Assembly (NCBI GenBank): GCA_964472315.1
Contig: CAYYJS010000063.1
Coordinates: 1-17,196, forward strand
Source: CAYYJS01 sp964472315
GTDB taxonomy: Bacteria > Verrucomicrobiota > Kiritimatiellia > UBA8416
Reading direction: 5' to 3'
Length of the DNA stretch: 17,196 nucleotides
The number at the start of each line of letters is the position of its first letter. Within the stretch, counting starts at the first letter, position 1. Positions 1-6,190 of this stretch are shown here, piece after piece. The translations under genes were made by a program, and so were the position numbers. The notes under the pieces are model-generated. The model was not told where the DNA came from. It ran no database searches and worked only from the letters and a program-made list of their open reading frames with translations.

Positions 1-25
1 CCTTTCCCGACACGCATCCATCGTA

Positions 26-53
26 TTGCATTCGCCCGTGCGACCGCTATGCT
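26..53 (+). promoter_or_regulatory. Weak candidate sigma70 promoter for the lipoprotein gene
   Basis: TTGCAT at 26-31 and TATGCT at 48-53 are separated by 16 nt. Only three positions of the -35 box and four of the -10 box match consensus. The -10 box ends 9 nt before the ATG at 63, so a transcript from here would have almost no leader. No strong Shine-Dalgarno precedes the ATG, which fits a leaderless message but does not prove one. Confidence 0.25.
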
Positions 54-62
54 CTCCCTCCC

Positions 63-1073
63 ATGAAACGACGTTGCCCATCGCGACTATGGTTGCCGCT
101 GTTCGCCACCCTCGCACTGACCGCCTGCGACCGTCAGTACCCGTCACGACGCGACGTGCAAACCTTCGTCGAGCTGAACCGGTTGACCCGGACCATGGAA
201 GCCATCAAGATCGACTGCGACTTCGCTCGCGAGTCCGGCGATCGCACGGCCGTGAGCAACGCCGTCGCATCGGCCCTCGCCGCGCTGCACCAACTCGACA
301 CGGCGGCGGCATCCCTGCGTCCGGCAAGCGGCTACGCCCCCGCGCGGAAGGATCTGACCCTGGCCGTGCATCATCTCGCCGCACGATACGGGGGCGCGCC
401 GCCACCCGGTACCAACACGACGCACGACGCTGAATTCGCAAACGCCTATACGCGCCTCGTCAACACGCTGAACAGTCAGGCGCCTTTGCCTCGGCACAAG
501 GTCCGTCCCACGCCGCCTCCCGCGCCGGTCCGGGAGGAGCGGGACGCGATCGACCGTGCCATCGGGCTCGCCGAACTCGGGTGCGCCGCGGAAGCCCTGT
601 CCGAACTCGACACGCTATACGACGCGACCCGCAACGCGACAACCCGACACCTGTGTCTGCTTCTAACGGCACGCTGGTATATCGATTTCGATACCGCCAG
701 TCACCTCGGCAAGACCGATCCGCCGCCGATCGAACAAGGGATGGACCGGCTCCAACGGATTCTCGACGGCGACACGTACTCGCCGACACTCTACGAGGCG
801 TTCCTGCGCTGGCGTACGGCCCGTCAGCTCTACGTCCACGGCGCTCTTCGGTCCAGCCCCATCCCCAACGCCGAGTACAACGCATGCCGCGATGCGGCCA
901 TTCGCACAGTTGTCCGTTACCTGCGACGCCACAAACGGGATGCCGGCGCCTGGCGCCAGTTGCGCGCCCTCGCCGTCTGCCCGAACGTATGGCGCCTGAA
1001 CGAAGTCGGCAACTCCGCCTTCGCCGACGAACGCCGACTCGATCCGCCCAGAATCCGGCAGCGTCCGAAATAG
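63..1073 (+). CDS. Predicted lipoprotein of unknown function
   Basis: I do not recognise a family for this 336-residue protein. The N-terminus is a clear lipoprotein signal: a basic n-region (KRRCPSR), a hydrophobic stretch at about 9-18, and a lipobox LTAC with Cys22 as the lipidation site. Asp23 follows the cysteine; in E. coli an Asp at +2 tends to retain lipoproteins in the inner membrane, but whether that rule holds here is unknown. The mature part looks like two mostly helical domains (about 30-138 and 158-310) joined by a proline-rich linker (141-157, containing TPPPAP). The second half, around 161-210 (AIGLAELGCAAEALSELDTL), has a TPR-like look without a clean repeat. No catalytic motif was seen. 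It stands alone on the + strand; its stop is followed 3 nt later by an inverted repeat. The reading is secure as a gene, the function is unknown. Confidence 0.8.
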   Translation: MKRRCPSRLWLPLFATLALTACDRQYPSRRDVQTFVELNRLTRTMEAIKIDCDFARESGDRTAVSNAVASALAALHQLDTAAASLRPASGYAPARKDLTLAVHHLAARYGGAPPPGTNTTHDAEFANAYTRLVNTLNSQAPLPRHKVRPTPPPAPVREERDAIDRAIGLAELGCAAEALSELDTLYDATRNATTRHLCLLLTARWYIDFDTASHLGKTDPPPIEQGMDRLQRILDGDTYSPTLYEAFLRWRTARQLYVHGALRSSPIPNAEYNACRDAAIRTVVRYLRRHKRDAGAWRQLRALAVCPNVWRLNEVGNSAFADERRLDPPRIRQRPK

Positions 1074-1076
1074 CCT

Positions 1077-1108
1077 GAATGTCCAATATCCTTGGTCATT
1101 GGACATTC
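1077..1108. repeat. 11-bp perfect inverted repeat with heptamer-like units
   Basis: GAATGTCCAAT (1077-1087) and ATTGGACATTC (1098-1108) are exact reverse complements around a 10-nt loop, starting 3 nt after the lipoprotein stop codon. There is no T-tract, so it is a poor intrinsic terminator, though it could shield the 3' end of the message. The right side also reads as two heptamers, TTGGTCA (1092-1098) and TTGGACA (1099-1105), like the short tandem heptamers described in cyanobacterial intergenic DNA. A dispersed-repeat origin is inference. Confidence 0.7.
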
Positions 1109-1271
1109 CGGAAACCGCAGGAGTTCGCCATGCCACCAGGGCACTCTCCCTTTCAATGTCACGAGTCGTTCCCCGCCCCACGCGTCAACCGCCGCGATCC
1201 TCGCGCACAGATGGCCTGGTCCCTTCTCTCACTGCTCTCGCTGCGTGCCGTCAATCCCGCGCTGCGCAGTA

Positions 1272-1327
1272 GGCACGGATCTCCGAGACGTGCCCCGCCG
1301 CCCCGGCGGCGCCGGCCGTCAGGCCGG
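1272..1327. repeat. Cluster of three GC-rich hairpins
   Basis: Three inverted repeats lie end to end. GGCACG (1272-1277) pairs with CGTGCC (1289-1294), with a possible inner TCT/AGA extension. GCCGCC (1297-1302) pairs with GGCGGC (1305-1310). CCGGCC (1312-1317) pairs with GGCCGG (1322-1327) across a GTCA loop. The last two share flanking bases, so alternative pairings are possible. They lie upstream of the candidate promoter for the methyltransferase gene. They could be a palindromic REP-like element, a terminator without U-tract, or part of a leader if transcription starts further upstream. Confidence 0.5.
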
Positions 1328-1345
1328 AACACGCATCCCAACCTA

Positions 1346-1373
1346 TTTCAACTTTCACCTTTCGGCTTTCATG
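1346..1373 (+). repeat. Degenerate 7-bp tandem repeat, four units
   Basis: Four consecutive heptamers begin with TTTC: TTTCAAC, TTTCACC, TTTCGGC, TTTCATG. The phase is exact across 28 bp. The tract is AT-richer than its surroundings and lies just upstream of the candidate promoter of the next gene. Confidence 0.6.
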
Positions 1374-1389
1374 TCCGGAAGATTAGCGG

Positions 1390-1418
1390 TTGAACTATCG
1401 TGCCTTTGGCCCTAGGCT
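1390..1418 (+). promoter_or_regulatory. Candidate sigma70 promoter for the methyltransferase operon
   Basis: TTGAAC (1390-1395) and TAGGCT (1413-1418) are 17 nt apart. The -35 box matches consensus at four positions and the -10 box at three. It would give a leader of roughly 35 nt before the ATG at 1459. The match is only moderate. Confidence 0.35.
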
Positions 1419-1443
1419 GCATGCTGTGTCCGGGGAGAACCGC

Positions 1444-1452
1444 AAGAGGGGA
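1444..1452 (+). promoter_or_regulatory. Ribosome binding site setting the start at 1459
   Basis: AAGAGGGGA lies 6 nt upstream of the ATG at 1459. An in-frame TTG at 1390 would add 23 residues with no homology-like sequence and overlaps the candidate -35 box. The purine-rich site and the family alignment favour 1459. Confidence 0.7.
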
Positions 1453-1458
1453 CTGCCA

Positions 1459-2361
1459 ATGGAACGTTTGAGTGACAAACTCGCCGCCAACCGTGTTCTG
1501 GTTTCGGACGGCGCATGGGGCACGCTGCTGCAACGCGCCGGGCTGCAACCCGGCGACTGCCCGGAGATCTGGTGCGTCGAACGCCCCGAGGTCGTCCGGA
1601 GCATCGCCGCGGCCTATTTCGCCGCGGGCGCCGATATGGTGGAGACGGATTCTTTCGGCGGCACCCGCTTCAAACTCGAACACTACGGGCTTGCCGCGCG
1701 AGTCGCCGAACTGAACGAAGCGGCGGCGCGTCTCTCCCGCGAAGCCGCCGGTCCCGATCGCCACGTCATCGCCTCCGTCGGGCCGACCGGCAAGTTGCTC
1801 CTGCTCGGCGACGTGACGGAAGACGAACTTTACGACGCCTTTGCCGCGCAGTGCCGTGCGCTGGAAGCAGGCGGCGCGGATGCCTGCTGCATCGAGACTT
1901 TCTCGGCCTTGGACGAGGCGTCGCTGGCCATCAAGGCCGCCCGCGACAACACGCGCCTCGAAGTCATCTGCACGTTCACATTCGAAAAGACCGTGCAGGG
2001 CGAGTACCGCACGATGATGGGAGTCTCGCCGGCGGAGATGGCCCGCACGCTTCTGGACGCCGGCGCCGACATCATCGGAACCAACTGCGGCAACGGCAGT
2101 CTCGGCATGATCGATATCGTGCGCGAGATCCGCGCCGCCGCGCCCGGGGCGCGCATTCTCGTACATGCCAATGCCGGCGCGCCGATCACGCGCGCCGGCC
2201 AGACCGTCTTTCCGGAGTCCCCCGCGGACATGGCGTCGCATGTGGCCGCACTCATCGCGGCCGGCGCCAACGTCATAGGCGGCTGCTGCGGCACAACCCC
2301 CGATCACATCAAAGCCATTCGCATCGAAGTCAACCGTCACAACCAGGAGCTGCAGTCATGA
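1459..2361 (+). CDS. Homocysteine S-methyltransferase domain protein (MetH N-terminal module/BHMT family)
   Basis: This 300-residue protein matches the zinc-dependent homocysteine methyltransferase (TIM-barrel) family, which passes a methyl group to homocysteine to give methionine. Visible landmarks are DGAWGT (17-22), ETDSFGGT (62-69), GPTGKL (108-113), GTNCGNGS (207-214) and VIGGCCGTTPDH (272-283). Cys210, Cys276 and Cys277 are the expected zinc ligands, so the site looks intact. Length fits a stand-alone copy of the first MetH domain. No cobalamin-binding, cap or SAM-activation domain follows. The gene ends in an ATGA overlap with a pterin-binding methyltransferase, the second MetH domain, so the two probably form a split methionine synthase using a separate corrinoid protein. 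A betaine-, methylmethionine- or other-donor methyltransferase is possible, but the pterin neighbour argues for folate-derived methyl groups. Confidence 0.88.
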   Translation: MERLSDKLAANRVLVSDGAWGTLLQRAGLQPGDCPEIWCVERPEVVRSIAAAYFAAGADMVETDSFGGTRFKLEHYGLAARVAELNEAAARLSREAAGPDRHVIASVGPTGKLLLLGDVTEDELYDAFAAQCRALEAGGADACCIETFSALDEASLAIKAARDNTRLEVICTFTFEKTVQGEYRTMMGVSPAEMARTLLDAGADIIGTNCGNGSLGMIDIVREIRAAAPGARILVHANAGAPITRAGQTVFPESPADMASHVAALIAAGANVIGGCCGTTPDHIKAIRIEVNRHNQELQS

Positions 2362-3374
2362 AGAGACCTTTCATTGCCATCGGCGAGAACATCCACTGTA
2401 CGCGAATTTTCAAGGTGGGCGGCAAGGCGTGCCGGAAACAGCCGGACGGCGGGTTCGCCATCGTCTACGAAAACCAGGCCGGCCCCGCCGTGCTCCCCGT
2501 TCCCGAAGTGTTTACCGGCAACGCCGACTGGACCGCCGGAAAGGTGAAGCACTGCGCCGTCGCCATCTGGCAGGGCAACTACGCCGCGGACGCCACCCTG
2601 CGCGCCGCCGGTGTGGATTACCTGCAATCGCTGGCGCGGGCGCAGCAACGGAACGATGCCTCCTACCTGGACGTCAACGTCGACGAATTCTCCACGAATA
2701 TCGACGAACGCGTGCGTCTGATGCGTTGGACCGTGGACGTCATCCAGCGGGCGGTGAAGCTGCCCGTCAGCGTCGACTCCTCGAACACCGCCATCCTGGA
2801 TGCCGGACTCGCCGCCGCCGATATCGCGCGCGGTCGTCCGATGGTCAACTCGGCGTCGCTGGACCGCGTCGGCGCGCTCGATGTCGCGCGGCGCCACAAC
2901 GCCGTTCTCGTCGTATCGGCGGCGGGCGAAGCCGGACTGCCCAACGAAATGGCCGAGCGGATGGCCAACATCGACCGGATTGTGACCATGGCCCGCGGCA
3001 AGGGCTTCGCCCTGACGGACCTCTTTGTCGATCCGCTGGTTTTCCCCATCGCCACCGACGGTCTTAACGGCAAGCGGTTCCTCGACACGGTCGCCGCCGT
3101 GCGCGCGACTTTCGGCGAAGCCATCCATATCACGGCCGGACTGAGCAATGTGTCGTTCGGCATGCCGAACCGGAAGCTGATCAACCAGGTCTTCTCATGG
3201 CTCGCCCGCGAGATGGGCATCGACAGCGGCATCGTGGATCCCGAACAGATCAACGGCGCGATTCTGGATGCCCTCGACACGACAGCCGAGGATTTCCGCC
3301 TGGCACGCGACCTCCTGCTGGGCAGCGATGAGTTCGGCATGAACTACATTACCGCCATGCGCGATGCGCGGTAG
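2358..3374 (+). CDS. Pterin-binding methyltetrahydrofolate methyltransferase-like protein
   Basis: The 338-residue product belongs to the pterin-binding (dihydropteroate synthase-like) TIM-barrel family that includes MetH domain 2 and AcsE. These bind methyl-tetrahydrofolate and hand its methyl group to a corrinoid. Family landmarks are DVNVDE (105-110), VDSSN (139-143), NSAS (164-167), DPLVFPI (225-231) and GLSNVSFGMPNR (261-272); the last is close to the MetH/AcsE signature. It is longer than AcsE-type enzymes (about 260 residues), mostly through an extended N-terminal part at about 12-75. The start at 2358 sits in an ATGA overlap with the upstream stop and has CAGGAG at 2344-2349 as ribosome binding site. 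The same frame is open much further upstream, but that portion lies inside the previous gene and is Arg-rich, so it was excluded. The 3' end overlaps the next gene by 11 nt. Confidence 0.85.
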   Translation: MKRPFIAIGENIHCTRIFKVGGKACRKQPDGGFAIVYENQAGPAVLPVPEVFTGNADWTAGKVKHCAVAIWQGNYAADATLRAAGVDYLQSLARAQQRNDASYLDVNVDEFSTNIDERVRLMRWTVDVIQRAVKLPVSVDSSNTAILDAGLAAADIARGRPMVNSASLDRVGALDVARRHNAVLVVSAAGEAGLPNEMAERMANIDRIVTMARGKGFALTDLFVDPLVFPIATDGLNGKRFLDTVAAVRATFGEAIHITAGLSNVSFGMPNRKLINQVFSWLAREMGIDSGIVDPEQINGAILDALDTTAEDFRLARDLLLGSDEFGMNYITAMRDAR

Positions 3375-4278
3375 CGTACTCATTGCAGGGCCTGGGGCCG
3401 TCGGTACCGTGCTCGCCATCCATTTGTACCGCCGTGGCCATCCCGTGATACTGGCGGCCCGCGACGCGCGACGCGCCCGGTTGCTGGCCGAGCGGGGACT
3501 GACACTGATCGACGACAACGGGGTTACGAATGTCCGTTTCCCCGTGGTTCCGCTGGACACGCGCGAGCCGCCGGCCGTGGCCTTCGTATGCGTTTGCGTC
3601 AAGGCGCGGGACACGGCCGACTTCGTCCGTGCCGGTGCGCGCCTGCTGCGTGTCGCGGGACAGGTCGTGTCCATGCAGAACGGCTTCGGCAACACGGAAA
3701 CGCTGGGCCGCGTGACGGGACCGCTCGTCGGCGCCACACCGGGGTTCGGCGCGACCCGGTTGTCGGAGCATGAAACCCGACTCGCGGGACTGACGGTCAC
3801 GCATGTCGCGCCTGTTTCCGACGCCGCCGCGGATGCGGCTCACGCCTGGGTCGGCATGCTGCGGGACAGCGGATTGCCGGCCCGCTTCCACGCGTCGTTC
3901 GAGACCATCCGCTGGAGCAAGCTGGCGATCAACGCCGCCATCAACGCCGTGAGCGCGATCAACGGCGTGCCGAACGGCGCGATCATGGCCACGCCGGAAC
4001 CGCGGGACAGCGCCCTGGCCGCCGTCGCCGAAGCCGCTGCCGTGGCACGGGCACAAGGCATCGCGTTGATCTACGACGACCCGGCGGCGGAACTCCGCCG
4101 CGTCTGCCGGGCCACGGCGGCGAATCGGTCATCCATGCTGCAGGACGTCGAGGCCCACCGCGAAACGGAGGTCGACGCCATCAACGGCGCCGTGGTGTCC
4201 CGCGGACGCGAGTTGGGCATTCCCACGCCGATCAATGAGGCCCTGCTGCACGCGGTGAAGGCGCTGCGTCACCGGTAG
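3364..4278 (+). CDS. panE: 2-dehydropantoate 2-reductase
   Basis: This 304-residue protein has the ApbA/PanE layout. The enzyme reduces ketopantoate to pantoate with NADPH in pantothenate and coenzyme A synthesis, in the cytoplasm. The N-terminal Rossmann fold carries the dinucleotide motif GPGAVG (9-14), and MQNGFGN (104-110) follows. The C-terminal helical domain has WSKLAINAAINAVSAING (184-201), in which Lys186 is the expected catalytic lysine and Asn190/Asn194 are conserved. SSMLQDVEAHRETEVDAING (256-275) is the typical substrate-side segment. The ATG at 3364 lies inside the end of the pterin-binding gene (11-nt overlap), so translation is probably coupled. Pantoate synthesis and the two upstream genes both touch folate one-carbon metabolism, which may explain the grouping. 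Paralogues in this family act on other 2-keto acids, so the exact substrate is inferred. Its last codons overlap a convergent gene. Confidence 0.87.
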   Translation: MRGSVLIAGPGAVGTVLAIHLYRRGHPVILAARDARRARLLAERGLTLIDDNGVTNVRFPVVPLDTREPPAVAFVCVCVKARDTADFVRAGARLLRVAGQVVSMQNGFGNTETLGRVTGPLVGATPGFGATRLSEHETRLAGLTVTHVAPVSDAAADAAHAWVGMLRDSGLPARFHASFETIRWSKLAINAAINAVSAINGVPNGAIMATPEPRDSALAAVAEAAAVARAQGIALIYDDPAAELRRVCRATAANRSSMLQDVEAHRETEVDAINGAVVSRGRELGIPTPINEALLHAVKALRHR

Positions 4279-4814
4279 ACCGTCAGCGCCAGCACGACGA
4301 GCGCGAGAGCCGCGGCAACCCCCGCGCAGCCGGCCACGCGACAGGCGCCGTCGGTCGGCAGGAACCGCTCCGTCCATGTGCGGAACACGTACGGACTCAG
4401 CACGAGGACCAGACCCTTGACGATCATCACATAACAAACCGCGGACATGACGACGCTCCAGCGCGAGTCATGCAGCCGGGCCGCCACCAGAATCGGCGCC
4501 GGGATCAGCAGCAGCAATCCGCCCAAGGCACGCGGCGCCAGCAATTCGTCAACGTAAATCCACGTCAGACCGATGACCACCGGCGTCGCCATCGCCAGCC
4601 ATCCCTTGTACGCCTCAAGCGGCCCCATGGGCATGTCGCGCAGCAACCATGCCGCCCAGACAAACCCGGCGGCGGACAACACGCGCCCCGGCCACACGCT
4701 CCGCGGGAACACCCGCATGGCGTCGCGCGCGCGCGACGGCGCCAGAACCAGCAGGAGATCGATAACGCCCATCGTGCCGGCCAAAGCCAGCGTCATCCAT
4801 GTCAGCTTGCTCAC
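4269..4814 (-). CDS. Six-helix integral membrane protein of unknown function
   Basis: I do not recognise a family for this 181-residue protein. Hydrophobic segments at about 5-25, 44-59, 73-90, 95-112, 118-138 and 158-179 suggest six transmembrane helices with short loops. A short Arg-containing loop (27-43) follows the first helix, and LHDSRW precedes the fifth. No transporter or enzyme signature stands out. The GTG start at 4814 overlaps the MiaB stop (GTGA), and a strong purine-rich site (GGGAGAGGGAGAAG in the message) lies just upstream, inside the MiaB coding sequence. It is the last gene of the long minus-strand operon. Its stop codon region overlaps the 3' end of the convergent panE gene by 10 bp, and no terminator was seen there. 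Confidence 0.75.
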   Translation of the reverse strand: MSKLTWMTLALAGTMGVIDLLLVLAPSRARDAMRVFPRSVWPGRVLSAAGFVWAAWLLRDMPMGPLEAYKGWLAMATPVVIGLTWIYVDELLAPRALGGLLLLIPAPILVAARLHDSRWSVVMSAVCYVMIVKGLVLVLSPYVFRTWTERFLPTDGACRVAGCAGVAAALALVVLALTVYR

Positions 4815-6190
4815 GCTTCTCCCTCTCCCGCGGTGCGGGTTTCGCGCACGACCTGCCCGTACAATGTCTGCGGCATCGCGCGATCGATCGCCACAGGAAC
4901 CTCGGCCCCGACCACCACACCCGGCGCCGGGTCGAAAATCACGATCTTGTTCGTACCCGTCCGACCGGACCAGCGCGCGTCGTTCCGCAAACTGCGCCCT
5001 TCGACAAGCACCGACACCGCTCGCCCGATCAGCCGATCGTTAATTGCCTGACCACGCCCGTCCTGATCGGCAAGCAGCACGTGGTTGCGCCGCAGCTTTT
5101 CGTCGTCGCCCACATCGTCCGCCAGCGCCGCCGCCGGGGTTCCGGGACGAGGTGAGTACTTGAAAACGAACGTCTGGTCAACGCCAACCTCGTCGAGCAG
5201 TTCGCGCGTGGCCTCGAAATCGGCCGCGGTCTCGCCGGGGAAACCGACGATGACATCCGTCGTCACGGCCAGGTCCGGCACCACCCCGCGAAGCTGCCTG
5301 ACGGCCTCGCGATACTCCCCGGCCGTATAGCCCCGACGCATCGCCCTCAGAATCCGGTCCGACCCGGACTGCACGGGAATGTGGATATGGTGGCAGACCT
5401 CGGGAATCGCCGCCATGGCGCGCGCCAACTCGGGCGTGCACCCGGAGGGATGGCCGGATGTGAACCGGATGCGGCGCAAGCCGGGTGTGGCCGCGACGGC
5501 CTCCAGAAGACGGGGCAGCGCCTCGACATAGCCGCCCGGCGAACGCGCCTCGGGCGCCCATACGGCATTGCGGCGTCCATACATCATGACGCTCTGCCCC
5601 AGCAGTGTGACATCCTTCACGCCCGCCTCCGCCAGGCTCGCGACTTCGGCGACGATACTCGCGGCCGGACGACTCCATTCCCGCCCGCGCACGTCCGGCA
5701 CGATGCAGTAGGAGCACCGACGGTCACAGCCGAAGAGGATATTGACGCAGGCCGTCACCGCGCCTTCCGCATGCCCCGACAGCGTCTCGACGTCGACATC
5801 TTCCGACTCGATATCCAGCACCGGTCCGCCGCCTGACCGCACACGATCGACGATGCCGGGCAACCGCGCCAGCCGGCGCGTGCCCACGGCGAAGTCAAGC
5901 CCGCGCACACGCGCGAACAGCGCCGACCCCAGCCGTTGAACCATGCAGCCCATCGCCCCGACGAGGCGCCCCGGTCGTTCGCGTTTCGTCGCCACCATCA
6001 AACCCAACTTGCCAAGCGCCTTGTCTTCAGCCTTCTCCCGCACGCTGCACGTGTTCACGACGATGACATCGGCATCGGCCTCCGCGGCCGGTCGCATGCC
6101 GTGCCGAACCAACAACGCATGCACGGATTCGGAATCGCGCGCATTCATCTGGCAGCCATAGGTCTTGATGTGGAACGTCGTCATCGTCAT
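4811..6190 (-). CDS. miaB: tRNA-2-methylthio-N6-dimethylallyladenosine synthase (MiaB)
   Basis: This 459-residue radical SAM methylthiotransferase adds a 2-methylthio group to N6-isopentenyladenosine at position 37 of tRNAs reading UNN codons. The N-terminal domain holds the three auxiliary [4Fe-4S] cysteines: TYGCQMN (Cys13), NTCSVREKAE (Cys48) and MGCMVQ (Cys82). The radical SAM motif is GCDRRCSYCIVP, with Cys155, Cys159 and Cys162. A C-terminal TRAM domain (about 390-450, including WSGRTGTNKIVIF) binds tRNA. Length and order fit MiaB rather than RimO. The stretch usually written LLGQNVNSYG reads LLGQSVMMYG (197-205), a mild departure. The ATG at 6190 overlaps the stop of the AsmA-like gene (ATGA); a second ATG two codons later is also possible. 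It shares a transcript with envelope genes, and no MiaA gene lies in the window. Confidence 0.92.
   Translation of the reverse strand: MTMTTFHIKTYGCQMNARDSESVHALLVRHGMRPAAEADADVIVVNTCSVREKAEDKALGKLGLMVATKRERPGRLVGAMGCMVQRLGSALFARVRGLDFAVGTRRLARLPGIVDRVRSGGGPVLDIESEDVDVETLSGHAEGAVTACVNILFGCDRRCSYCIVPDVRGREWSRPAASIVAEVASLAEAGVKDVTLLGQSVMMYGRRNAVWAPEARSPGGYVEALPRLLEAVAATPGLRRIRFTSGHPSGCTPELARAMAAIPEVCHHIHIPVQSGSDRILRAMRRGYTAGEYREAVRQLRGVVPDLAVTTDVIVGFPGETAADFEATRELLDEVGVDQTFVFKYSPRPGTPAAALADDVGDDEKLRRNHVLLADQDGRGQAINDRLIGRAVSVLVEGRSLRNDARWSGRTGTNKIVIFDPAPGVVVGAEVPVAIDRAMPQTLYGQVVRETRTAGEGEA

Larger units (their letters stand above)
1074..1458. other. Gene-free intergenic stretch with repeats and hairpins
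   Basis: This 385-bp gap holds no convincing gene. Short open frames within it (about 100 codons) encode Pro/Arg-rich sequence with no domain signal and no good ribosome binding site. It contains, in order: a perfect 11-bp inverted repeat, about 160 bp with nothing recognisable, a cluster of three GC-rich hairpins, a four-unit degenerate heptamer repeat, and a candidate promoter with a good ribosome binding site for the next gene. I looked for cobalamin and SAM riboswitch signatures because of the methionine-type genes downstream and did not see a convincing one by eye. Confidence 0.7.

Noticed and set aside
1079..1415. Two small plus-strand open frames of about 105 codons in the intergenic stretch
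   Set aside because: They begin inside the inverted repeat, run through hairpins and the heptamer tract, and show no domain, signal or good ribosome binding site.
1074..1458. Cobalamin, SAM or SAH riboswitch upstream of the methyltransferase genes
   Set aside because: The genes made it plausible, but no B12-box-like or SAM-type conserved core was found by eye; a covariance-model search would be decisive.
1369..2340. Minus-strand open frame of 323 codons opposite the homocysteine methyltransferase
   Set aside because: The protein is Gly/Arg/Asp-rich with no motif, while the plus strand carries complete family motifs.
1515..2357. Upstream extension of the pterin-binding methyltransferase
   Set aside because: It overlaps the homocysteine methyltransferase gene in another frame and is Arg-rich; family similarity begins at 2358.
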